This document shows, in pieces, positions 43,201-51,566 of a stretch of 64,000 bases of DNA (its first letter is position 1; the number at the start of each line of letters is the position of its first letter). Location of the stretch: the NCBI RefSeq assembly GCF_023746555.1, contig NZ_CP098755.1, positions 4,228,501 through 4,292,500 of the forward strand. The letters run 5' to 3'. This DNA is from Brevibacillus ruminantium (GTDB taxonomy: Bacteria; Bacillota; Bacilli; Brevibacillales; Brevibacillaceae). Position numbers and translations under genes: made by a program. The notes under the pieces are model-generated. The model did no database searches. It was not told the DNA's origin and worked only from the letters and a program-made list of their open reading frames with translations.

Positions 43201-44998
43201 GCCGCGTTTGATTCAATGCCGTCAAGCGAATCGACTGCGGTTCAGCTTTCACCCCTTTGATCAAAGGCGTTTTTTCTTCATACAACGAAAACGCGCTGCT
43301 CGTTGCGATAACGCGGATGTTATTTTTTCCGGGATAGCCTGTGTACAGAACCACAACGTATTTTCCTTGCGAGATGCCATCAGGCTTATACGTCAATTGG
43401 AATTGACGGCTGGACCCTGCTACTTTATCGATATCCACAATTTTCAGGCTGTCTGTGTCTTTTGTTCCCTGTTTCCAGATACCTGCATGATAACTAATTT
43501 TATCCGGAAGCTTGATATTCGGGATGAGTATGGTGCCGCCTTTCGGATGCTGATACATTTCAGTCCCGACGCCCTGGAGCGCTTTATTGATGCTTACCTG
43601 GATCGTGCGTTTGTCCAGATTGGTTTTCACGTCTGTCATTTCCAGGGGAGCTGGCGGCGTAGGTTTCTCCCGGTCATCCCGGTCGTCATCGCGGCGATCC
43701 TGGCAACTGACATTGGTTGCACAACGCAGCTGATCCGGCTGCTTTTCAAACTGGACACCCGTTACTGCAAGATATGCCCTGTCAATCCTGCCCTGTCCGG
43801 TCACTTTTGCTTTGGCGTAAAAATCGGCCTGATAAACTCTTGTTCCGCGATTCAGATTTAGTTCCGATTTCCCGGCGGTTTTACTGACCTCCAGTTGATC
43901 GATCTGTCCCGATTTCAACTCCACATAGCTATCTGCGGCTTTTAGCACTACGTTTTCGAAATCACCTTGCAGCGAAATGCTCGCGTCGTCCGAGACCGAT
44001 TCCGCGATCGTCACATCGGTAAATCCTTTTCCTGACAGATCTTTTTCCAAAAGAATAGCGCCAGATTGAAGCGTGACATGATCCGTCTTGGTTTTTCCCG
44101 AGGCTACCAGCCGTACACTGTCATCGTCTTTGTCGACAAAGATCTTGCCCAGCTCCGAATCCTCGAAGTAGACGCTGTTTTTTCCACCGCCGTATATCCT
44201 GGTTTCACCCTCCACCTTCACATTCTTCAGGAAAACGCTGCCCTTCCCTACCTGCTTGGTTACTGTCAGGCTGCCGATAATCCGCATGTTTTTCAAGGTG
44301 ACGTCGGAAGTGCCTATCACGACATCACCGATCGTGGTTCCGCGGCCGGAAGCCGGTCCATACGTCCCTGCACGATCGTAGGTAATCGTCTGACGCTTAT
44401 TCAGAAAACGGTCCAGCGTCACGACGGCCTCAGCACGTGTAATCGGCCGCTGCACACCAAAACGGCCATCTGGATACCCTTGCATCCAGCCAATGGCCTG
44501 CACCGCTCCTACACTCCCTTTGCTCCATGACGGAATCGCATCGAGGAAGTGATCAGCAGCTCTCGTATTTGCTTCCAGATTGGCGATTCTGGCCAGCATC
44601 ACGGCTACTTCCTGGCGCGTCACCGGATGATTCGGGCGAAATGTCCCATCCTGATAGCCGCTTACGTACCCTTCCGCTACCGCAATCGCGACCTGGCTGG
44701 CGTACCAATCCGTGTTTTGCACATCAAAAAAATGCACGGCAGCCCGTTCCTTGAGGTCCAGTGCCCGATTCAACAAGGAAATGAACTCGGCGCGCGTGAT
44801 GGGATTATTCGGTTTAAACGTCCCGTCCCTGTACCCTTGCACATACCCCTTGTCTACCCACGCTTGTATTTCTTTTTTCGCCCAATGCTGGGCCAGCTCC
44901 CTATCTGAAAGTTCCGACGCATGCGCAGCCGTAAAGGGAATCCACGCGCACACCATCAGCAATGCCGTGAACCATAAGTAAAGCCTTTTGCCCCTCAT
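40250..44998 (-). CDS. SLH-domain surface protein with Big_2 and GLUG repeats
   Basis: A 1582-residue exported protein. The signal peptide is at about 1-28 (cleavage after AHA). Three SLH domains (about 30-200; WVDKGYVQGYRDGTFKPNNPITRAEF is the first) anchor it to secondary cell-wall polymer. A beta-rich region follows to about 560. Then come five Big_2 Ig-like domains of about 91 residues each (about 575-1040, TWSSKDEAIATVKNGLVTAK type). A further beta domain and GLUG motifs (about 1300-1550, EIGGLVGSI, SIGGLAGASEG, DLGGLVGGN) end the protein. It is probably an adhesin or surface-layer-associated protein. GGAGGTGGAG precedes ATG. The Big_2 modules are nearly identical even in DNA. Confidence 0.92.
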   Translation of the reverse strand: MRGKRLYLWFTALLMVCAWIPFTAAHASELSDRELAQHWAKKEIQAWVDKGYVQGYRDGTFKPNNPITRAEFISLLNRALDLKERAAVHFFDVQNTDWYASQVAIAVAEGYVSGYQDGTFRPNHPVTRQEVAVMLARIANLEANTRAADHFLDAIPSWSKGSVGAVQAIGWMQGYPDGRFGVQRPITRAEAVVTLDRFLNKRQTITYDRAGTYGPASGRGTTIGDVVIGTSDVTLKNMRIIGSLTVTKQVGKGSVFLKNVKVEGETRIYGGGKNSVYFEDSELGKIFVDKDDDSVRLVASGKTKTDHVTLQSGAILLEKDLSGKGFTDVTIAESVSDDASISLQGDFENVVLKAADSYVELKSGQIDQLEVSKTAGKSELNLNRGTRVYQADFYAKAKVTGQGRIDRAYLAVTGVQFEKQPDQLRCATNVSCQDRRDDDRDDREKPTPPAPLEMTDVKTNLDKRTIQVSINKALQGVGTEMYQHPKGGTILIPNIKLPDKISYHAGIWKQGTKDTDSLKIVDIDKVAGSSRQFQLTYKPDGISQGKYVVVLYTGYPGKNNIRVIATSSAFSLYEEKTPLIKGVKAEPQSIRLTALNQTRQISLKASWSNNTTTDETGKATWSSKDEAIATVKNGLVTAKRNGSTVIKATYGGYTVEIPITVDIYVEPPAPKVTDLVSSSRFVQMKEIGQTTQLLVTAKWSDGKSSDVTSQATWSSEDEAIATVKNGLVTAKGKGSTVVKATYGGQTVEIPVAVDIYVEPPAPRVTDLVSSPGTVQMEEIGKTVQLLVTAKWSDGKSSDVTNRATWSSEDTSVATVQNGLVAAKGKGSTVVKATYGGNTVKIPVTVDVSTDPPAPVVTELVSSSKAVQIDEIGKTVQLLVTAKWSDGKSSDVTNQATWSSKDTSVATVQNGLVTAKGEGKTVVHAAYSGQTVAIPVDVQVAVTPPPTITKLQQRPASVTLTSKGQTEQIQVEATWSNGKTTDVTAELTWSSETESVATVNKGLVTAVGSGTATVKAKHSDFPDEIKVQVTVDLPAEAAKVEAKMENNKPAAGETNLVTLRVKKSDNTADTSFSGEKTVRISGYSAAPSGTSGSFAGTDLIKGGTEVQVKFEAGEAKIPLILHHAASQSLSWSVTGVTHAAADMTVEVAPAAPEQLNITKQPSSTVKSGERFDLQPVIEVVDRFHNRVTAATIQIVASISSDGSGSAVLTGTTKKNAVAGVAEFTDLGLQGTGKGVRLSFTAAGLEKVDSDTIDFMGDFAGGEGTKEEPYVINSPEQLDKVRNNLSAHYILGGDIDLGGNEWNPIGSNSQPFSGTFDGRGHTISRLTIKRAGVAHVGLFSSVSGSSAKLSNLTLKNVEVTGEISVGALAGSLQSGSVTNVHVKEGNVKGRASENAWNSREIGGLVGSIRAGATVSQSSASVRVEGTTSIGGLAGASEGTIEQSYAEGQAEANGTDLGGLVGGNFGTIKQSYARVEVTGGSQNIGGLVGGNAGINGFPGAIQESFVAGKVDSNAERKGGLVGSNNMGKVESSYYNQTLSGLSDTGKGEPKSQEQMQNQGTFAGWDFDRVWEILGSNTPTFKWARK
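41930..43260 (-). repeat. Tandem Big_2-coding repeats
   Basis: Five consecutive ~273-bp units encode Ig-like modules of the SLH protein. The three in 42230-43000 share long identical stretches, including TCGCCGTCGCTCCATTTTGC-type blocks. Such near-identity suggests recent duplication or ongoing recombination that could change module number. Confidence 0.8.
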
Positions 44999-45110
44999 TT
45001 CTCCACCTCCAAAACAAGCTAACGATCAGAAAAAGCCAAAAACTGTATACTTCATTTTATCGGACGGAAAACACTGGTACAAGAAAAAAGCGTTAACGTT
45101 TCGATACGTA

Positions 45111-45160
45111 AAAAAATCCCCCTGTGCTCTACTGATACAGCTCCACAAAGCAAAGGGGGA
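45111..45160 (-). terminator. Terminator of the 16-gene biosynthetic operon
   Basis: On the minus strand TCCCCCTTTGCT and AGCACAGGGGGA arms enclose a ~20-base loop and are followed by six T. It lies about 54 bp past the last gene. Confidence 0.85.
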
Positions 45161-45213
45161 ATACTTTACGCAATTTTGGGCTTTAGACCTTGTGGAAGGC
45201 AGCGCTGCCTGAC

Positions 45214-46041
45214 TCAGCCGATATGTTTCTCTACTCTTCTTAACCATTCGAGCATGAGGCTTTCAAACAAATCGGCCTGCTCGATTTGAAGATTATGGCC
45301 GGCTCTATCGAGAACCGCGTAAGACGCGTGGGGGAATTGTTCGATAATCTTCCATGCGTCCTTGTACCCTACGATCGAGTCTTGCTTTCCTGTCAGGATG
45401 ACGACCGGATGGGTGAAGGTTGACGGAAGCTGATCGATATCAAACGAAAAAGCGTAGTTCTTCTTTATTCTGCCGAGAAATTCTTCATCAGCGATTTTCA
45501 CCCCGGATAATATCTCTTCATCAAATCTTCTCCAATTGTACTCATCCTGAATGACCGCAATCGAAGTAAACTCTTCGTATTCTTCGCGGCTGAGCGTTGA
45601 GAGAAAGGATTCATCTTTATACAGCACCACATGTTCGGGTGTATCCCTTTTGGACTTTTCTGGTTCAATAAGCGGACAAATCATCGCCAGCCCCTTCACC
45701 CGCTCAAATTGTTTGGCGATAATTCCGCGTGCCAGATACGCCCCATAAGACTCGCCTACGATCACAAAATCCTGATGGGGAATCACTTCCTCGATGAAAT
45801 CCAATACCGCCTGAAGCATATCATCGGAACTGTTGATCCACTCTTTGCCGGGGGACTTTCCCATGCCTGGCAAATCTACATAAATTCGTTTCCATCCATG
45901 CAATTGATCAGAAAACAGATTCTCCATACACCTGAGTAAGAGCCGGCTATCAGGTGCGAAACCATGCAGCATGATGAGGGGTGTACCTGTTCCATATTCC
46001 GTGTAATGGATATTGATCTGTGTGTCCGGTTTCCTGTGCAT
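45214..46041 (-). CDS. Alpha/beta hydrolase (cluster gene 16)
   Basis: A 275-residue alpha/beta hydrolase. HGFAPDSR forms the oxyanion region, nucleophile Ser98 sits in VGESYGAYLA, and the C-terminal His in DRAGHNLQIE completes the triad with an upstream Asp. It could be an esterase, thioesterase or peptidase that releases or trims the cluster product. The start ATG 46041 follows GGAGGGAGA; a longer frame upstream has no site. It is the last gene of the cluster, 116 bp after the SHMT-like gene, and a terminator follows. The wider gap leaves open a promoter of its own. Confidence 0.85.
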   Translation of the reverse strand: MHRKPDTQINIHYTEYGTGTPLIMLHGFAPDSRLLLRCMENLFSDQLHGWKRIYVDLPGMGKSPGKEWINSSDDMLQAVLDFIEEVIPHQDFVIVGESYGAYLARGIIAKQFERVKGLAMICPLIEPEKSKRDTPEHVVLYKDESFLSTLSREEYEEFTSIAVIQDEYNWRRFDEEILSGVKIADEEFLGRIKKNYAFSFDIDQLPSTFTHPVVILTGKQDSIVGYKDAWKIIEQFPHASYAVLDRAGHNLQIEQADLFESLMLEWLRRVEKHIG

Positions 46042-46157
46042 GTGATCTCCCTCCGAGACAGTAATGATGGCAAACACTCGCCAATACAACAACCGATAAC
46101 CGAAAGTATATTCAAAGTGTATTCCCTATCGAAGGCGTTCAAACAAAAAACTTGTGT

Positions 46158-47486
46158 CTAAGAAATCGGTGCAGGTTGGCCTTCTCTGTCAAAAACACCT
46201 CCAAGACTGGCGCCCAGAAGCCGGGAGCACAGCTCCTTCAGCTCGCTGTTTTTTAGAGAATATCCATAGTGTTCTATCTTTTTCGTTCGAATTCCTTGCA
46301 CCCTTTTTCTCAATTCTGACTGAGGGGATGTCCCGCGGATCGCCGCATCCATAATTTCTGCAAGCTGGAGAATTTCTTCTTTTTCAGCACCCTGCTTCGT
46401 GATTTCGTTTACCCCAATACGTAAAGAAGGCTCGTTCATTCCAGGGAGGCTAGGATAAGCATTGACACGGATTCCCACATCGAAAAGACGCTCGCTGGCT
46501 TCAAATGAATCCATTCCCACACGACTGGTGCTCACCCAGATTTGGTGGCAATCCGTAAAACCGTATTGTTTTCCGCTTACTTCATACCCAAGTTCGTCTA
46601 AACAATGCGCCAATGTTTTCGCATTCTCCAAAACCCTTGATGAATATTGGTATCCTCCACATTCCTTAAACTCCATTAATGACAGGGCCAGACTTGCTAC
46701 AGCCCCGAAATGATGACTGGATACAACATAATACTGTGTCTGATCGAACTTCTTCATCAGCTCGTGATTATCGGTAAAGAACACGGCTTTTTGGGGGCCC
46801 GGAAACGTTTTGTGTGTAGACCCGGCGTACGAGTCTGCACCCAGGGCCAAAGGATTGCGCTTCGCTTTTCCAAAAACCAGTCCGAGATAATGGCTCATGT
46901 CAACATGAATCATCGTTTTTGGAGAAACCTTTCGAATGATTCGGACCATTTTTTCGATATCTACCGGAAACAAACACGTCGATTGATCTACATAAACAAG
47001 ATGATAAAATCTTTCCTTCAATTGATGCTCGAGGAAATCGAGGTCAATCGTGTGCTCATCAATCCCTTTCATATAGTGGATATGTAAACCAACGCTCTTC
47101 GCTAAATCTTCTGTTGCGTGATGCCCGCCTTGTTCAGGTGCAACAGCTAAAATATTGCTGTCGATCCCTCCCCCGAAGGCTCGAAGTACGATTTGACTGC
47201 AGCTTAATCCGGAAAGCGGCCGCAGGTTCACATATTTCGCTTGGCCAAGTTCTTTCAGTAAAGGTATGGCAACTTCCGTTTCAATCCGATGCACGCCTTG
47301 TGCACCGCGAAATACCCATTCATTTCGCTTTTCTTCCACATTAAAAAAGTAGCGGTTGTACAGATCCAGAATGAACGGTATTCGTGCAAACGCGCTTGGC
47401 TCATTCTCGCTAGGTGTCATATTAATCACCCGATATTTGTTAACCTCGTTTTCATACATTAACTCCAGGACCTGGTAAATATTCAT
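46158..47486 (-). CDS. SHMT-like PLP-dependent enzyme (cluster gene 15)
   Basis: A 442-residue fold-type I PLP enzyme related to serine hydroxymethyltransferase. The N-terminus has INMTPSENEPSAFAR; HVDMSHYLGLVFG gives the PLP-binding Asp196; the Schiff-base Lys226 lies in GSTHKTFPGPQKA. Sequence and loops differ enough from housekeeping GlyA (no clear folate-site match) that a threonine-aldolase or transaldolase role, joining glycine or threonine to an aldehyde, is possible. That would fit the acid-to-aldehyde pair in the same operon. GGAGGGG supports ATG 47486. The gap to the permease gene is 15 bp. Confidence 0.75.
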   Translation of the reverse strand: MNIYQVLELMYENEVNKYRVINMTPSENEPSAFARIPFILDLYNRYFFNVEEKRNEWVFRGAQGVHRIETEVAIPLLKELGQAKYVNLRPLSGLSCSQIVLRAFGGGIDSNILAVAPEQGGHHATEDLAKSVGLHIHYMKGIDEHTIDLDFLEHQLKERFYHLVYVDQSTCLFPVDIEKMVRIIRKVSPKTMIHVDMSHYLGLVFGKAKRNPLALGADSYAGSTHKTFPGPQKAVFFTDNHELMKKFDQTQYYVVSSHHFGAVASLALSLMEFKECGGYQYSSRVLENAKTLAHCLDELGYEVSGKQYGFTDCHQIWVSTSRVGMDSFEASERLFDVGIRVNAYPSLPGMNEPSLRIGVNEITKQGAEKEEILQLAEIMDAAIRGTSPQSELRKRVQGIRTKKIEHYGYSLKNSELKELCSRLLGASLGGVFDREGQPAPIS

Positions 47487-47501
47487 GCGGTACCCCTCCA
47501 A

Positions 47502-48878
47502 TTATTTGTGGAATGTCTGAATCGCAGAGAAACCTTTCTTTTTTACTGCCAGCACAATCAGACCAACGACTAACCACAAAAGCCCGGAAATTTTCCCGAT
47601 TTGATCCATTCCATAAATAATGTATGAACAGATAAGCAACCCACATAAGGGAGAGACGAGATTGGTTATGAAATGTATCCCGGATCTTTTTTTATCTTTG
47701 ATAAAGAATTTCCAAATGACTGACAGGTTTACACAACAAAATCCCAGTAAAGCGCCAAAGGCAACAATCAGAAAGACGAGATTGAGATCAAAAAACAAGG
47801 CACCAAAGTAACCCAATACGCCCATAAAGAGAATGCTGTTCGAGGGAGTTTTGAATTTCGGATGAATATAGGCGAAAACCTTGGGAATGACGCCATCTCT
47901 CCCCATTCCATACAACAGTCTCGAAGCGGCCGCTTGAGCTGCCAATGCCGTTGAGATCCCTGAGCTTGCAAGGATTGCCGTTAGTAGGGTCGCCAATGTA
48001 CTGCCGCCGATCATGGTGCTGATTTCAAAAAACGCGGTATCTGCAGATTGGAAGCTGGTAAAATCCGGGATAATCAAGGTTGCAAAGTAAACCTGCCCGA
48101 CATACAGACAGGTACAAACGATACAAGCAAGGATCGAGGCTTTTCCTATCATTTTTCCCGTCACTTTGGAGTCTTCCGCCAATGTGGAAACACCATCAAA
48201 ACCCAGATAGCTTAGAACAGCGATCGATGATCCCGCAAGAAGCGCATTCCACGAAAATGTGCTTTCATTATAAATTCCTTTCAGCGAGAAAACGGCTCCG
48301 CCTCCAACACCGTTCTGCAGGGCTTTGATGGCAAATGTCATAAACAGCACGATTCCGCCGATCATCAGTACCGTCATGAGCATATTCACTTTTGTTGTCA
48401 CCGAGTTCCCGATGTAATTGAATATTGTTACAAATAACACAAAAATTAACAGCATAAGCCACAAAGGAATAGGCACTACCTGAATGGCAAACAGTGCATT
48501 TAATTTGTAAACAAGAATCGGGATCAGTAAATAATCAATAAGTATCGCCCATCCTGCCAGAAATCCCAATACAGGATGAATCGCACGGGATGTATAACTG
48601 TACGTCGAACCGGCAATAGGAAATGCCCCAGCCATTTTCCCGTAGCTGCCTGCAGTGAAAATGATAGCCAATAACCCAATCACATAGGCTAATACGGCGT
48701 GTCCGTTTGACATTTGGGTAAGGGAACCAAAAAAAGTCTGGGCGGAAACCGGGGCCATCGAAACCATTCCGAAAACGAACAGATCTCGCGTTCGCAATAC
48801 TCGCCCCAGTTCTTGCTTGTATCCAAGGGATTCAATGGCCAATGTAAGTTTATCTGAGGTCTTTGAACTTACCTCCAT
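47502..48878 (-). CDS. APC-family amino acid permease (cluster gene 14)
   Basis: A 458-residue, 12-helix amino acid/polyamine/organocation permease. GSYGKMAGAFPIAGSTYSYT is the helix 1b-3 signature region and SIAVLSYLGFDGVSTLAED the helix 6 region, as in PuuP/YbeC-like carriers. It may supply an amino acid or amine to the pathway or exchange a substrate for its decarboxylation product, since it lies directly next to the PLP decarboxylase (36 bp). GGGAGGG precedes ATG 48878. Confidence 0.88.
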   Translation of the reverse strand: MEVSSKTSDKLTLAIESLGYKQELGRVLRTRDLFVFGMVSMAPVSAQTFFGSLTQMSNGHAVLAYVIGLLAIIFTAGSYGKMAGAFPIAGSTYSYTSRAIHPVLGFLAGWAILIDYLLIPILVYKLNALFAIQVVPIPLWLMLLIFVLFVTIFNYIGNSVTTKVNMLMTVLMIGGIVLFMTFAIKALQNGVGGGAVFSLKGIYNESTFSWNALLAGSSIAVLSYLGFDGVSTLAEDSKVTGKMIGKASILACIVCTCLYVGQVYFATLIIPDFTSFQSADTAFFEISTMIGGSTLATLLTAILASSGISTALAAQAAASRLLYGMGRDGVIPKVFAYIHPKFKTPSNSILFMGVLGYFGALFFDLNLVFLIVAFGALLGFCCVNLSVIWKFFIKDKKRSGIHFITNLVSPLCGLLICSYIIYGMDQIGKISGLLWLVVGLIVLAVKKKGFSAIQTFHK

Positions 48879-48914
48879 ACTAATTCCCTCCCTTTTGCAC
48901 CAATACAAACGAAC

Positions 48915-50309
48915 CTATGCAAATTCAGCCATCAAGGAATCCATACTGTCTGCCATGGAGCTTGAAATCTTTCTCCATTCCTCCCAATCCCGATAATATT
49001 TTGATACCACACAGCGAATGGCAACGAGCTTGCTGTCATCCACAACACATGGCATTTGCTCCAGATATTTTAGATCATCGATGACGAATTTCGAAAAAAT
49101 AGGGTAGCGCGCACCGTTTGAGATGGAGCATCTCTCAATCAATTTTTCTGTCAGATCATTTATACGTGAAAGTGTGCTCAAGTCTGGATAAAAGCAAAGA
49201 ATGTTCATCTCCGGCTCGACTAGCACTTTGAACCCGCTTCGTTCGATCTCTTCTTTCAATTGCCTTGTTTGCCGGATCATCGCTTTTAGCAATTTCCCCA
49301 GTCCTTGTTCCGACAGCGGGTAGAGTTGAGTGTTCAGCCAGCTTGCTGCGGCATACGCTCCGTTGCGTGACCCTTCCAAAGAAATTTGGCCCAGGTTGTT
49401 ACCCAGAATGAAGGTATAGGGTGCCTGATGAACAATCTCTTTTTTTAATTGGGCGTCCCGATACAAAACGGCACCGCAGCCGTAGGGGAGCAATCCCTGT
49501 TTATGAGGATCGACGGTTATCGAATCTGCATGATACAGAGCTCCGAGACTGTTTACGAAATGATCAGAGAGCAAGCCGGTGTTTATGAGAACTTTTAGAT
49601 ATCCTCCCCATGCCGCATCCACATGCAAAGAAAAATCATACGTTCTTTTTAGTGGTACCAGTTCGTGTATAGGATCAACTGCGCCACATCCGGTTGCCCC
49701 CAAATTCGCCACGAGCAGCACGTTGATCTGTTCATCCCTGGCCTTTTTCAATTCTGCTTCAAGGTTTTCCAAATCCATTTGAAATTTTTCGTTAACCCCG
49801 ATGATCCTGAAATCAGCGTTAATGATGTCAGCGATGCGCCCCCAGGAGATATGAGCGGTGGAAGGGAAAAGCAAACGGAATTTGTTCTTGTGTTTCTTGC
49901 GATGGAGCCAAGCCGCCTCTAAATTGGCGACTGTCCCGCAACTGGTAAAATGCCCCCACCCCTCTTCCGGGAATTCAAAGAGGTCCAGCAGCTCACGGAT
50001 TGATTCCAGCTCCATCTCTGTCGTCACCGGAGAGGCTTCATAGGCGTGTTGATTCTGATTATAGAGACTGGCAATAAAAAAGCCCAAGAGCCCTACATCT
50101 GTAGGGACAGAAACCTGATGGGCCAAATAGCGGGGGCTTGCAAAATCAACCGATTTGGATATCCTTTGGCAAAACTCCTCGAATTTTTGCTGAAATGCCT
50201 CCCTATCCAATTCAGCTAAAAGGTTTTGATTGTACTGCAAATGATGTGTCCGGGGATAGTATTCCGAAAAAAAACGGTTGAGATGATCTTCCATGAAATT
50301 AGTTGGCAT
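48915..50309 (-). CDS. PLP-dependent group II amino acid decarboxylase (cluster gene 13)
   Basis: A 464-residue decarboxylase of the aromatic/glutamate group: ASPRYLAHQVSVPTDVG, FTSCGTVANLEAAW, HVDAAWGGYLKV with PLP-binding Asp231, and the Schiff-base Lys270 in DPHKQGLLPYGCG. It would convert an amino acid into an amine. The preferred substrate cannot be read reliably. The start ATG 50309 follows GAGGAG and overlaps the end of the MFS gene by 11 bases, so the two are coupled. Next to the APC permease it could also form a precursor/product exchange pair. Confidence 0.87.
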   Translation of the reverse strand: MPTNFMEDHLNRFFSEYYPRTHHLQYNQNLLAELDREAFQQKFEEFCQRISKSVDFASPRYLAHQVSVPTDVGLLGFFIASLYNQNQHAYEASPVTTEMELESIRELLDLFEFPEEGWGHFTSCGTVANLEAAWLHRKKHKNKFRLLFPSTAHISWGRIADIINADFRIIGVNEKFQMDLENLEAELKKARDEQINVLLVANLGATGCGAVDPIHELVPLKRTYDFSLHVDAAWGGYLKVLINTGLLSDHFVNSLGALYHADSITVDPHKQGLLPYGCGAVLYRDAQLKKEIVHQAPYTFILGNNLGQISLEGSRNGAYAAASWLNTQLYPLSEQGLGKLLKAMIRQTRQLKEEIERSGFKVLVEPEMNILCFYPDLSTLSRINDLTEKLIERCSISNGARYPIFSKFVIDDLKYLEQMPCVVDDSKLVAIRCVVSKYYRDWEEWRKISSSMADSMDSLMAEFA

Positions 50310-51558
50310 TTTGAATCTCCTCAACTTCATTTTTTAGAAGCAGTTTTCTCATGAAGAAATAGACGCCCATGAGCAGTAGACCCATTACGACAAAAACAAT
50401 CCAGACCAAGTAATGCTTGTTGACAGCAAGAAGTGTGGGAATTAAGTTTCCACTGATTGAATTGCCGAAAAAGCTTCCCAGACCAGAAGCGAGTCCGATA
50501 AATCCGAGATAGGTAGCCAGCCTGCCTTTGGGAGAAATGGTGCTCACATAACTGTTTGAGAATGTATTGAACATGATCTCCCCGACAGTAAACACAAAAA
50601 TAGAGAGGTAGATCATACTAAAGCCGAGGTTGAGAAATTGTGAGATGGCGATGAGGGTAAAAGCAAGCAAGACCAGCGAAAACCCGACTAACGAGGTTCT
50701 GAGCATATTGTGGTTTTCCAGCCTTCTCACGATGGGATACTGTAGAAGGACGATCACCAATCCATTTAAGGCAAAAATAGTACTAATTTTAAACGCTGCA
50801 TCAGACTGGTAGATGGATTTCAAAATGACGGGGATCGAGAACTGGAATTGTGAAAACACAATGAAGAACCCGATGACGAGCAGCATGAAACTTACAAACT
50901 GTTTGTGAGAAGCAATCTCTTTGAAGTCTTCTTTTACATTTAATTGCCTTTTCTCCGTTGCGGCAGATGGCAAAGTAAACAGTCGAATGGATATGTAAGT
51001 GAGGAGATACAGGATCGCAATGCATGTGAATGCAAGCTTGTAGGAAAGTCCCACAAGCAGGAACCCAATCAGCGGTCCGACCATACTCCCCAGATTGAAG
51101 CAGATCGAGATCAGCGCAAACATTCTGGCTTTTTGGGCGGGAGTTTCGCTTTGCGCGATGAGCTTGTATTTCATCGCAATTCCGATGCAGCCATCTCCGA
51201 ATCCGAGCAGCATCAACGCGATAATAAACAGGAATTGTACATTTATAAAGATCAGGGAAATATACGCGATAATCATCAGAATGAACCCAAGGTTGATAAA
51301 GATCTCAGGCCTGAAACGGTCAATTAAATAACCGCCCGTAAAATTGGCAACCTTTGAACTGATGCTAAAAGTGGAGAGTGCCATGCCGCTAAAAAAAACA
51401 CTGTATTTCATAGTTTCTGTAAAGTAAATGGCATAATACGGGATAATCATGAAGTCAGCAACCACCACGAAGAATGTCCCTATCAGCATCACCCATATGC
51501 CAAAGTTCAGTTTATTGTCCGTTGCTTTATCGGAAATACCCTCCACTGTCAACTTCAC
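50299..51558 (-). CDS. MFS exporter (cluster gene 12)
   Basis: A 419-residue, 12-helix MFS protein: GGYLIDRFRPEIFIN is motif A, FNLGSMVGPLIGFLLVG is motif C of exporters (helix 5), and FTVGEIMFNTFSNSYVS lies in the second half. It is probably the self-resistance/export pump for the cluster product, in the position BacE holds in bacilysin clusters. The GTG start at 51558 is close to the purine tract; GTG 51546 with GGGTGA at 8 bases is an alternative. It is preceded by an ATP-grasp gene at 8 bp. Confidence 0.87.
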   Translation of the reverse strand: MKLTVEGISDKATDNKLNFGIWVMLIGTFFVVVADFMIIPYYAIYFTETMKYSVFFSGMALSTFSISSKVANFTGGYLIDRFRPEIFINLGFILMIIAYISLIFINVQFLFIIALMLLGFGDGCIGIAMKYKLIAQSETPAQKARMFALISICFNLGSMVGPLIGFLLVGLSYKLAFTCIAILYLLTYISIRLFTLPSAATEKRQLNVKEDFKEIASHKQFVSFMLLVIGFFIVFSQFQFSIPVILKSIYQSDAAFKISTIFALNGLVIVLLQYPIVRRLENHNMLRTSLVGFSLVLLAFTLIAISQFLNLGFSMIYLSIFVFTVGEIMFNTFSNSYVSTISPKGRLATYLGFIGLASGLGSFFGNSISGNLIPTLLAVNKHYLVWIVFVVMGLLLMGVYFFMRKLLLKNEVEEIQNAN

Positions 51559-51566
51559 CCTTTTTC

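Noticed and set aside
42212..43861. Long + strand repeat-containing frame across the Big_2 region
   Set aside because: Antisense of the SLH protein repeats; no ribosome site, and the coding strand is certain.
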